From contig JAJVIF010000002.1 of the NCBI GenBank assembly GCA_022072165.1, positions 240,221 through 304,220 on the forward strand: DNA of 64,000 nt, read 5' to 3'. The stretch comes from a bacterium (GTDB taxonomy: Bacteria > JAJVIF01). The position numbers were made by a program, and so were the translations under genes. The notes under the pieces were generated by a model that searched no databases, was not told where the DNA came from, and worked only from the letters and a program-made list of their open reading frames with translations. Below are positions 44,701 to 52,123 of the stretch, one piece after another; the stretch's first letter is position 1, and the number at the start of each line of letters is the position of its first letter.

Positions 44701-45427
44701 CGACCACCCCATCGGGACACTCAGTGCGGAGCAGGAAGGAAGTTTCATCCGGCTGGCGGGACTGGTTTCTGGCCTGCAGAAAAAGCGCTCCCGGAACAAT
44801 CAGTCCTATGCCCTCTTCAGCCTGGAGGATCTCTCCGGCAGCATCGATACGGTCGTCTTTCCCGCCGCCCTCGAGAAAGTGCAGCACGCCCTCACTGACG
44901 ACGCCATGGTCATGTGCGCGGGTCGCCTGCAGATTGATGAGCGGGAAGCCGCCGCAGGTCCGGAATCCGAGGAGAGCGCGGGCGGCGACCGGCCGGTCCG
45001 GCTGAAGTTCCTCTGCGACGATCTCATCCCGCTGCAGGAAGCGTTGCAGTCGGCGCAGGCTCCGGACCTGGATCGTCTGCTGCCCAAAAACAGCCGCAAT
45101 GGACGGGGCACCGCGAAGGGCAACGGTCACGGCGGTGAACCCTGGCCTCCCCCGGAGCGGATGGTCAGTTTCCAGGAGTTGCCAGACATCGGTGCACCGG
45201 AGACCGTGCATCTGGAGATCGCCCTCAACGGCAACGTCTCAGAATTTGCCGACTACCTGCAGCACTTCATTCAGGAGCATCCCGGCACGCATCTGGTGCG
45301 ACTCACCATCCAGCATGGCGATGCCCGGCTCATCGCCGAGTTGGGGGCGACCCGCATGGATGGATCCAGGAGCACCCTGCAAACGTTTAAGCAACGGTGG
45401 CCTGACCTGGTCTACTCCCTGAGTTAA
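41792..45427 (+). CDS. dnaE: DNA polymerase III alpha subunit
   Basis: The replicative polymerase, 1211 residues. An N-terminal PHP domain starts [20 protein letters not shown]. The polymerase core includes [16 protein letters not shown] and the catalytic-aspartate segment [21 protein letters not shown] and [26 protein letters not shown] belong to the fingers. A tandem HhH region and an OB domain ([27 protein letters not shown]) follow. This is the DnaE1-type arrangement, without the exonuclease insertion of PolC. ATG 41792 matches the family start, although there is no ribosome site. A longer TTG reading to 41690 adds unrelated residues. Confidence 0.97.
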   Translation: [1211 protein letters not shown]

Positions 45428-45772
45428 TCAGGCGCTGAGCCGACCGGGCGGGGTCCAGCAAACACTATCGCAGGGGCGGGAGTTTTCCCCGGATTTTCCC
45501 CGGACTGGCCCCTTTGAGTCCCCCACCACCAGCAGCGGTCAGGGAGACTTGTGACAGGACAGGGAGAAGTCGGGGATTCCGGGACCCTCCACCCTGACAG
45601 GATGCTGGCAACCGGAGCAGAAGCCGCGCAAGTTTTTTCCCAAACGAGCGCGGAGAATAGCGCTCCGGCGGCATCACCCCCTGTACCAGCGGCACACAGG
45701 TGTCGCAGGCGACGTTTCAAGCGCTACGCAAGACGCAAGACGCAAGACGCAAGAGAAGGACGGTCCGAGACT
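45428..45772 (+). other. Gap between dnaE and ssb
   Basis: 345 bp without a convincing gene. It contains two adjacent copies of TTTTCCCCGGA (about 45483-45504) and ends in a heptanucleotide repeat. No clear promoter is visible. Confidence 0.5.
45729..45754 (+). repeat. CAAGACG heptanucleotide repeat in the ssb leader
   Basis: Three perfect copies of CAAGACG (45729-45749) plus CAAGA (45750-45754), ending just before the GAAGGA ribosome site of ssb. Confidence 0.85.
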
Positions 45773-46363
45773 ATGGCAGGAGTCAACAAGGTCATTCTGG
45801 TCGGCAACATCGGTCAGAAGCCGGAACTCAAGTACACCTCCAGCGGAGTCCCGTTCTGCAACTTTTCGGTCGCCACCAACGAACGCTGGGGGCGCGATGA
45901 GTCAGGACAGACCAAAGAGCACACGGAATGGCACCGGGTCAGTGCCTGGCGCAAGCTCGCCGAGATCTGCGCCCAGTATCTGGACAAGGGTAAGCAGGTC
46001 TATATTGAAGGCCGACTCCGGACCCGCTCCTGGACCACCCCAGAGGGGGAAAAGCGCTACACCACCGAGATTCAGGTCGACGAGATGGTGATGCTCGGCG
46101 GGCGCGGCGGAGGCGGCGACTACGGTGATGTCCCGGACTCCGCGTATGATAGTGACGAGGGCTTCGGCGGAGGCGGCGGCAGCTTCGGCGGCGACCGCGG
46201 AGCCGGTGCCTTCCGACGCGAGACCGTCGGCGCGAGTTCCTTCCCAGGAAACGGGAACGGCAACGGCTCGCGACAGGCCGCCGCTGGTCGGCAGCCCTCC
46301 GCTCCCAGCGCACCGCCAGAAGTCATTGATCTGGAAAACATCAGCGACGGCGACTTCTTCTAG
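45773..46363 (+). CDS. ssb: Single-stranded DNA-binding protein
   Basis: Coats single-stranded DNA in replication and repair. The 196-residue protein has the OB-fold start MAGVNKVILVGNIGQKPELKYTSSG, then CNFSVATNERW, EWHRVSAWRKLAEICAQYLDKGKQVYIEGRLRTRSW and TEIQVDEMVMLGG. A glycine-rich linker (GGGGGSFGG, GNGNGNG) follows. It ends ENISDGDFF, a variant of the protein-docking tip that usually reads DDDIPF. ATG 45773 follows GAAGGA; the preceding leader carries a 7-bp repeat. Confidence 0.95.
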   Translation: MAGVNKVILVGNIGQKPELKYTSSGVPFCNFSVATNERWGRDESGQTKEHTEWHRVSAWRKLAEICAQYLDKGKQVYIEGRLRTRSWTTPEGEKRYTTEIQVDEMVMLGGRGGGGDYGDVPDSAYDSDEGFGGGGGSFGGDRGAGAFRRETVGASSFPGNGNGNGSRQAAAGRQPSAPSAPPEVIDLENISDGDFF

Positions 46364-46419
46364 GCAGGGCGCCATCGGCAACACTGACGCGAGCACTCCT
46401 GTGTGTGAGTAGTGACGCG

Positions 46420-46457
46420 GCGGGCTGGACCAGGGACGGTCCAGCCCGCTTGTGTTT
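46420..46457 (+). terminator. Terminator between convergent ssb and pheT
   Basis: GCGGGCTGGACC pairs perfectly with GGTCCAGCCCGC across AGGGAC and is followed by TTGTGTTT. Confidence 0.85.
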
Positions 46458-46494
46458 CACCTGCGACAGCACCAGACGTCGCGTCTGGCCCGCT

Positions 46495-48912
46495 TCACTG
46501 ACGCAACGTCGCGCCGCAGGCGGACTTCGCCGCCGCGATCATGGCGTCCATCGCCCGGGAGACGTCCTCATCGGTGAGGGTCGCCTCGGGATGCTGGAAC
46601 TCGAAGCTGAAGGCCATCGACTTCTGACCTGCCGGAATCTGCTTGCCCCGATAGATATCGAAGAGCGACACGCTGGTGAGATACGGCCCACCATGCTGTT
46701 GCAGGACCTGGGCGAGGTCGCCATAGCGCATCCCCTCCGGCACCACGAGGGCGAGGTCGCGATGGGCACCCGGGAAACGGGGGAGGGGTGCGAAGCGCGG
46801 AACCCGACCGATTTCAGCCGCCCGCCAGAGCGCCTCCCAGGGAATCTGCGCGACCGCTACCACCAGCGGCAGGTCCCAGGCATCGACCAGCGCGGAGTCC
46901 ACAATTCCCAGAATGCCGTGCGGAGCGCCCTCCCCTTCCCGATGCGCGGGATCGCCCAGCTGCCAGTGCGCCGCCAGCCCGGAGGCATAGGGCGGAATCG
47001 TGTTGTCATCCGGCAGGCAGGTTGCTGCGATGTGGAAATGCTGGCACAGCAGTTCCAGCGTGCCTTTGACTTCCAAAAAGGCGGACTCCGCCGCGAGGGG
47101 CCCGGGCTCCCGGACCGCCACGATCAGGAGCTCCTCAGCTTCCTGCGGGACGCCGCTTTCCTCCCAGTAGACCTTGTTGATCTCGAACGCCCGGGGCAGC
47201 TGCTGCCGGTTCCGGACATTGGTGCGCAGGGCATCGAGGGCTCCTGCAACGAGTGTCCGGCACAGAACTGACTGCTCGAGAGAGAGAGCGTTGGCGAGCG
47301 TGATGGGGGTCCCACCCGGACGCAAAGGATTCGGAACCCCGCCGGTCCGTTCGTTGCCCAGCGGGAAGGTCATCAGCTCCCGGTATCCCAGCGCGGCCAG
47401 CCAGTGCTTGAGCTGAAAGCGAAACTGGGTCCGCCAGTCCCGGACCTGCGTCTTCATCGGAGCGTTCGGCAGCACCAGCGGGATCTTGTTGTACCCGTAG
47501 TGCCGCGCGACATCCTCCGCGAGGTCCTCCTCCAGATGCACATCAGCCCGCCAGGACGGGACACTCATCGCTTCCCACTCCGCCGCCTGAGCGGTCTGCC
47601 GGAATCCCAGGGCTTCCAGGAGGCGGATGACTTCTTCCCGGGGGATGTCCGCCCCCAGGAGCGGGGCGATGCGATCAATGTCCGCCACCAGTTGCCTTGC
47701 GGGGGGATCGGGATGCCCGGTGCTCCAGAGCGCTGGCTCGACCTGGCCGCACTGGTAGCGATCGACATACCACGCCACGCGGTCGAGGGCTTCTTCCACC
47801 AACGCTGGATCGATGCCCCGCTCGAACCGGAGCGAGGCGTCGGTCCGGAGGGCGTGCCGACGGGCGGTCCTGCGGATCGCCACCCGGTCGAAGCGTGCGG
47901 ATTCCAGGAGCACAGCCCGGGTTTCCCAGCCGACCTCGGTCGCTTTGCCTCCCATGACGCCAGCCAACGCGATGGGTCCACGGGTGTCCGTGATCAGCAG
48001 GTCATTGGTCGTACAGGTTCGCTCCACGCCATCGAGAGTGGTGAAAGTCTCGCGCGGGTGAGCACGACGCACGATCACTTCCGGACTCGCCAGTCGCTCC
48101 AGATCAAAGGGATGCAGCGGCTGTCCCAGTTCGACCAGGACGATGTTGGTGATGTCGACGATGTTGTTGATCGGCTTCAGCCCCAGGGCCGCCAGTCGCG
48201 CCAGAAGTTCCGGCGGCGAGTCATCCACCCGGACATCGGTCAGGATCCGGGCGGCGTATCGCGGGCAGAGATCCAGGTCCTGGATCCGCAACGTCAGCCG
48301 CGGATGCACCAGCGCTTCCGGGTGATCTCCCAGATGTCGGGTGGTGGCTGCGGCACGTTCGAATCCGGGCTGAGGCTGCTGAAAATGCGCCGCGAGTTCC
48401 CGGCTAATACCGAGCAGGGAGAGGACATCCCCGCGATTCGAGGGGTACTCCATCACGATGGGCTGGTCTGCGAAAAGGAGCGTCGCGAGATCCGTTCCCG
48501 GCGCGACTCCCGGCAGTTCCAGCAGGTCCCGCGACTCCCGTCCGAGCCCCAGTTCCTGTGAAGAGCAGACCATCCCTTCACTGGTGATCTCGCCGAAGGT
48601 CTGACTGGCGATGGGCTCGCCAGAGACCGTGCTCCCTGGAGGGGCGAAGGCCACCACCTGACCGACTGCAATGCCGGGAGCCGTGGAGTAGACCGTATAC
48701 CGCTCTGCCCCATCGCTGAGCGTGAGGAGCGTCCCGGCCCCCTGAGGCCTTGCCTGCTCCACGAGCGCGGCGATGACCCCGGCAAACGTACAGGGCAGCC
48801 CGGTCCCGACCTCCGCCTCGAAGCCGAGGAGCGTGAGGGTCCGGGCCAGTTCTTCCGGGCTCTGTCCGTTGCAGTGGATGAGGCTTGTGAGCCAGTGGTA
48901 CGGCAGCTTCAT
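46495..48912 (-). CDS. pheT: Phenylalanyl-tRNA synthetase beta subunit
   Basis: Forms the (alpha beta)2 enzyme that charges tRNA-Phe, and edits tyrosine. It is 805 residues long. The N-terminal tRNA-binding (EMAP-like) region includes VCSSQELGLG. The B3/B4 editing core has LGISRELAAHF and VELGQPLHPFDLERL. B5 includes LVADIDRIAPLLGADIPREEVIRLLEALGF. The catalytic-like core and the C-terminal FDX-ACB domain (PRFPGAHRDLALVVPEGMRYGDL) complete it. AAGGAG precedes ATG 48912. An unrelated gene sits between it and pheS. Confidence 0.97.
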   Translation of the reverse strand: MKLPYHWLTSLIHCNGQSPEELARTLTLLGFEAEVGTGLPCTFAGVIAALVEQARPQGAGTLLTLSDGAERYTVYSTAPGIAVGQVVAFAPPGSTVSGEPIASQTFGEITSEGMVCSSQELGLGRESRDLLELPGVAPGTDLATLLFADQPIVMEYPSNRGDVLSLLGISRELAAHFQQPQPGFERAAATTRHLGDHPEALVHPRLTLRIQDLDLCPRYAARILTDVRVDDSPPELLARLAALGLKPINNIVDITNIVLVELGQPLHPFDLERLASPEVIVRRAHPRETFTTLDGVERTCTTNDLLITDTRGPIALAGVMGGKATEVGWETRAVLLESARFDRVAIRRTARRHALRTDASLRFERGIDPALVEEALDRVAWYVDRYQCGQVEPALWSTGHPDPPARQLVADIDRIAPLLGADIPREEVIRLLEALGFRQTAQAAEWEAMSVPSWRADVHLEEDLAEDVARHYGYNKIPLVLPNAPMKTQVRDWRTQFRFQLKHWLAALGYRELMTFPLGNERTGGVPNPLRPGGTPITLANALSLEQSVLCRTLVAGALDALRTNVRNRQQLPRAFEINKVYWEESGVPQEAEELLIVAVREPGPLAAESAFLEVKGTLELLCQHFHIAATCLPDDNTIPPYASGLAAHWQLGDPAHREGEGAPHGILGIVDSALVDAWDLPLVVAVAQIPWEALWRAAEIGRVPRFAPLPRFPGAHRDLALVVPEGMRYGDLAQVLQQHGGPYLTSVSLFDIYRGKQIPAGQKSMAFSFEFQHPEATLTDEDVSRAMDAMIAAAKSACGATLRQ

Positions 48913-48945
48913 GGATCCGTCTCCTTCGTGATGCGCCCTGGGGCG

Positions 48946-49548
48946 CTACAGCACGTGGAGCGCCCGGAGCGACTCGCCGCTCCGGGGGGCTCCGTTGACA
49001 GTGGCGGTGAGGCCATAGGTGGTCAGTTGTGAGGGACTCCCGAGAGCTTCCCAGGTCCGGAATGTCGCGACATCCCACAGATAGCGCCCCTGATCCGTGA
49101 GGACCAGGTAGTCCGCCATCCGCAGGAGTGGTTGCGGGATGTCATGTGACAGGGAGGCGTTGGCGATGATGTCATCGATCTTTTCCTCCCGGGTCGCCAG
49201 TCGCAGCACCCACTCTTCGGTCCGGCTGCGTCCGACAAAGAGCGCAGCTCCTGTCAGGATCGCGCTCCCCACGAACACCGGGGCGGCACCGACTGTCAGC
49301 CCCACCAGCGCCGTTGTCCCGGTAAAGGCAGCGAGCGGATTGGTGATACGGGCCCAGGGGCCGACTTCCACCTCGATCGGATAGTCGACCTCGGCATGGT
49401 CCGGCGACATATCCCGGGCACACTCCGTCAGCCGGGATCCCGGCGCCTCGATCAGCGCCAGGATGAACGGCGCTTCCCGGCGGAGCCAGGCGCTGGAGAC
49501 CGGGCTCACGAGATAGCGGTGCGCTTTGTGATAGGGCAGTTCGGTCAT
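48946..49548 (-). CDS. Unknown membrane-associated protein between pheS and pheT
   Basis: A 200-residue protein I do not recognise. Residues 64-104 hold one long or two short hydrophobic spans, NPLAAFTGTTALVGLTVGAA and PVFVGSAILTGAALFVGRS. They are flanked by polar N- and C-terminal domains. The C-terminal part (PQPLLRMADYLVLTDQGRYLWDVATF) could be a small winged-helix-like fold. It starts 11 bp after pheS and ends 33 bp before pheT, so it is certainly transcribed with them. A link to aminoacylation is only suggested by position. Confidence 0.7.
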   Translation of the reverse strand: MTELPYHKAHRYLVSPVSSAWLRREAPFILALIEAPGSRLTECARDMSPDHAEVDYPIEVEVGPWARITNPLAAFTGTTALVGLTVGAAPVFVGSAILTGAALFVGRSRTEEWVLRLATREEKIDDIIANASLSHDIPQPLLRMADYLVLTDQGRYLWDVATFRTWEALGSPSQLTTYGLTATVNGAPRSGESLRALHVL

Positions 49549-49559
49549 GGTGATGCTCG

Positions 49560-50603
49560 TCAGAACTGGTCCAGGAACCGGACATCGTTCTCGGTCAAAA
49601 GGCGGATGTCGTTGATGCCCGAAGCCATCATCGCCAGCCGGTCGATCCCCATGCCGAAGGCGAAACCGGTGTAAACCGCAGGATCGATCCCGCCGTTCCG
49701 CAGCACCTGCGGATGCACCATCCCGGCTCCCAGCAACTCCACCCAGCCCGAGTGTGAGCAGACTCGGCAGCCAATGCCCTGACAGACCGCGCAGTCGATG
49801 GCCAGGTCCCCGGAAGGCTCCGTGAAGGGGAAGTAGTCCGGGCGCATCCGGATCTTCCGATCCGCGCCGTAGAGTTCCCGGGCCACCATCGCGAGCACTC
49901 CCTTGAGATGAGCAAAAGTGAGCCCCTTGTCGATCATCAGCCCCTCGATCTGATGGAACACCGGGGAGTGACGGGCGGTGAAAGCATCACGTCGAAAGAC
50001 CCGTCCAGGAGCCACCACCATGAGGGGTGGCTTCCGGCTTTCCATCGCCCGCAGCTGCACCGGACTGGTCTGTGTCCGGAGGAGCAGCCCCCCCTCGACA
50101 TCGAGGTAGAACGAGTCCTGGGAGTCCCGCGCCGGATGGTCCGCACCGAGATTCAGCGCTTCGAAGTTGTAGTACTCCGTCTCGATCTCGGGGCCTTCCA
50201 CCACCTCGAACCCCATGCTGCAGAAAATCTCCAGCAGACGCTCCAGAGTTTTCGTGAAGGGATGGAGTCGCCCGACCGCTGACACTGGCGGACGTCCGGG
50301 CAGGGTGGGGTCGAAAATCGACTTCCCGGACTGGCGTGTGGCCCCTGCGCTCAGGGTCGCCTGCCGTTCCGCCACCAGCGCTTCGGCCTGCTGACGGAGC
50401 ATGTTGACCCGCTTGCCCATGGTCGGACGCTCGGTGGGATCCAGGCGCGCCAACTGCGGACCGAGGTCGGCGAAGAGCCCCTTGCGTCCGAGGAGGCTGA
50501 GCCGCGTCGCTTCGAGGGCGTCGGGGGTGTCGGCCGCTTTCAGAGTGGCGATGGCGGCCTCGATGGCGGCGAGTTGTTCGCTGAGCGTGATGTCGGCTGG
50601 CAT
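49560..50603 (-). CDS. pheS: Phenylalanyl-tRNA synthetase alpha subunit
   Basis: Catalytic subunit for tRNA-Phe charging, 347 residues. An N-terminal coiled coil (LSEQLAAIEAAIATLKA) is followed by the class II core: GFEVVEGPEIETEYYNFEALN, RTQTSPVQLRAM, APGRVFRRDAFTARHSPVFHQIEG, FPFTEPSGDLAI and GFAFGMGIDRLAMM (motif 3). The cysteine-containing CxxCxGxGCxxC block is typical. AAAGGA lies eight bases ahead of ATG 50603. A leader of about 220 nt precedes it. Confidence 0.97.
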   Translation of the reverse strand: MPADITLSEQLAAIEAAIATLKAADTPDALEATRLSLLGRKGLFADLGPQLARLDPTERPTMGKRVNMLRQQAEALVAERQATLSAGATRQSGKSIFDPTLPGRPPVSAVGRLHPFTKTLERLLEIFCSMGFEVVEGPEIETEYYNFEALNLGADHPARDSQDSFYLDVEGGLLLRTQTSPVQLRAMESRKPPLMVVAPGRVFRRDAFTARHSPVFHQIEGLMIDKGLTFAHLKGVLAMVARELYGADRKIRMRPDYFPFTEPSGDLAIDCAVCQGIGCRVCSHSGWVELLGAGMVHPQVLRNGGIDPAVYTGFAFGMGIDRLAMMASGINDIRLLTENDVRFLDQF

Positions 50604-50833
50604 AGGGTGAGTCCTTTGCGACTGAACAGGCGGTCTGGCAAGCGGAACGCCCACCAGTGCTGGTGGGCGTCGGTGTGGTGTAGCGGTGGAGGAGCGATCC
50701 CAGGCCGTGCCGCGGCAGCCGGCGGTGGGGGCGTCTAGCGCTCCACCGCGCCGGTAAACGGCGAATCCTGATGTCCGGCGAGGCGTGGCATCGCGGCTCC
50801 TTGGGGTCAGAAAGCTGGCCGGAGGCCAATATA
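50604..50833 (-). promoter_or_regulatory. Leader region of pheS with -10 box and strong hairpin
   Basis: TATATT (minus strand, 50828-50833) may be the -10 box. The roughly 217-nt leader contains a short ORF with its own ribosome site (50735-50791). A hairpin with a perfect 10-bp stem (50647-50670, ACGCCCACCA/TGGTGGGCGT) follows it. No T-box sequence is present. Confidence 0.5.
50735..50791 (-). CDS. Possible 18-residue leader peptide of pheS
   Basis: MPRLAGHQDSPFTGAVER, preceded by a perfect AAGGAG five bases before the ATG. It is followed about 60 nt later by the hairpin at 50647-50670, the geometry of an attenuator. It contains only one Phe codon, so a classical Phe attenuator is doubtful. 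Confidence 0.4.
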   Translation of the reverse strand: MPRLAGHQDSPFTGAVER

Positions 50834-50942
50834 TCACAGCAGATTGGTACCTCGGGGCACTTTTTGCGTGACTGAGAGGCCGGAACCCGGTACACTCCGG
50901 GGCTGCATCTCGATCCATCCCACGCCTTTGGTGGAGCCCCAC

Positions 50943-51887
50943 ATGCCTCTCCGTCACCGGGTCGGTCTTCTCCTTACCGCATTGCTGCTGCTGGTCGTCG
51001 CCTTTGCCTGCGACAGCAACGGCAACAGCCTCGTCCCCGGGGCGACCCGTCCACGGGTCGTGGTGAATGTCACCCCAACGGACCCCATTCCGGGGCTCCC
51101 GATCGTGATCGATGCCTCCGGCTCGAGTGATGATGGCGGCATTGTCCGCTTCGACATCACCCTCCGGACAGGCAGCGGTCAGACGGTGACCTTCATCACC
51201 GGTCGGCAAAGCCGCCTTGAGGTCACCCTGGGTGCTGGCACCTATAGTGCGACCGTCATGGCCGTTGATGCCCAAGGCGAGGCGAGCAGCCGGACCATCA
51301 ACTTTGTGGTTTCCGACTGCGGTCCCAGCCCGGTGGTGACCACGACGACGTTGCCGGATGCGATGGAGGGGAGCTTCTACTCCACTGAGATCCTCGCGAC
51401 TGGTGGGGTTGACCCGCTGAAAGTCTCCCTGGCGACCGGGTACACCCTTCCGCCGGGCTTGTCGCTGCAGGAAAACGGCACCCTCTCCGGGTCTCCCGCA
51501 CTCGGGACCGCTGGTTCCTACTTCCTGCAGGTGGTCATTGAAGACAGCTGCGATGTCGCGCCGCGCAAAGCCAACATTTCCCTGCCATTGGTGATCGCAG
51601 CGAATCCCGGCGGCTGTCCGCCGCTGACTATCGACAACGACACCGCTCCGGATGGCAAGGTCGGCACCACCTACTCCTTCACCCTGTCCGCCAGTGGTGG
51701 TCTGCCGCCGGTGACCTGGGACATCGCCTCCGGCGCGCTTCCGCCCGGGATCCTGTTGCTGAGCGACACCCTGACCGGTATCCCCAGCGCTGCCAGCGTC
51801 TATGTGGTGGGTATCCGGGCGCAGGACAGCTGCTTGCCATCGCCCCAGAGCGTGGTGCAGAGCTACACCATCAGCGTGAATCCGTAA
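50943..51887 (+). CDS. Ig/PKD-domain lipoprotein
   Basis: A 314-residue lipoprotein (MPLRHRVGLLLTALLLLVVAFAC, cysteine 23). Residues 36-125 form a PKD-like domain (IDASGSSDDGGIVRFDITL). Two tandem putative-Ig (He_PIG-like) modules follow, marked by LPPGLSLQENGTLSGSPALGTAGSYF and LPPGILLLSDTLTGIPSAASVY. GGTGGAG is the ribosome site for ATG 50943. A TACACT at 50891 may be its -10 box. It probably sits on the cell surface; function unknown. Confidence 0.85.
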   Translation: MPLRHRVGLLLTALLLLVVAFACDSNGNSLVPGATRPRVVVNVTPTDPIPGLPIVIDASGSSDDGGIVRFDITLRTGSGQTVTFITGRQSRLEVTLGAGTYSATVMAVDAQGEASSRTINFVVSDCGPSPVVTTTTLPDAMEGSFYSTEILATGGVDPLKVSLATGYTLPPGLSLQENGTLSGSPALGTAGSYFLQVVIEDSCDVAPRKANISLPLVIAANPGGCPPLTIDNDTAPDGKVGTTYSFTLSASGGLPPVTWDIASGALPPGILLLSDTLTGIPSAASVYVVGIRAQDSCLPSPQSVVQSYTISVNP

Positions 51888-51918
51888 GGTTCCACGCCTG
51901 TCTGGTGTTCAACACAGC

Positions 51919-51949
51919 GCCCCCCGGACTTCCGGGGGGCTTGCTTTTT
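51919..51949 (+). terminator. Intrinsic terminator of the Ig lipoprotein
   Basis: GCCCCCCGG pairs with CCGGGGGGC across ACTT and is followed by TTGCTTTTT. Confidence 0.9.
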
Positions 51950-51975
51950 AGGGATGGGATGGGGGGGCGATTTAC

Positions 51976-52051
51976 AGGGCGCGATGAATCGCGCCCCTAA
52001 CATCAATCATGCGTGGTTCCCCAATGTTAGGGCGGCGATTCATCGCCGCCT
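51976..52051. repeat. REPIN-like element: two REP palindromes in inverted orientation
   Basis: GGGCGCGATgaATCGCGCCC (51977-51996) and GGCGGCGATtcATCGCCGCC (52031-52050) are each palindromic. They also form a larger inverted repeat, with CCTAACAT on one side and ATGTTAGG on the other. A related single copy lies at 54506. Confidence 0.8.
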
Positions 52052-52111
52052 GTTATCTCAAACCGTCTGTTCACCCAAACCCCCTGTTATCCCAAACGTC
52101 TGTTCTCCCTA
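52050..52111. repeat. Imperfect direct repeat (about 27 bp, two copies)
   Basis: CTGTTATCTCAAACCGTCTG and CTGTTATCCCAAACGTCTG start at 52050 and 52084, each followed by TTC(A/T)CCC. They lie right after the REP-like pair and before the end of ruvA. Confidence 0.65.
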
Positions 52112-52123
52112 CCAAAGTTGTCT

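Noticed and set aside
45465-45720. Minus-strand frames in the dnaE-ssb gap
   Set aside because: Low-complexity translation, no ribosome site and no recognisable features.
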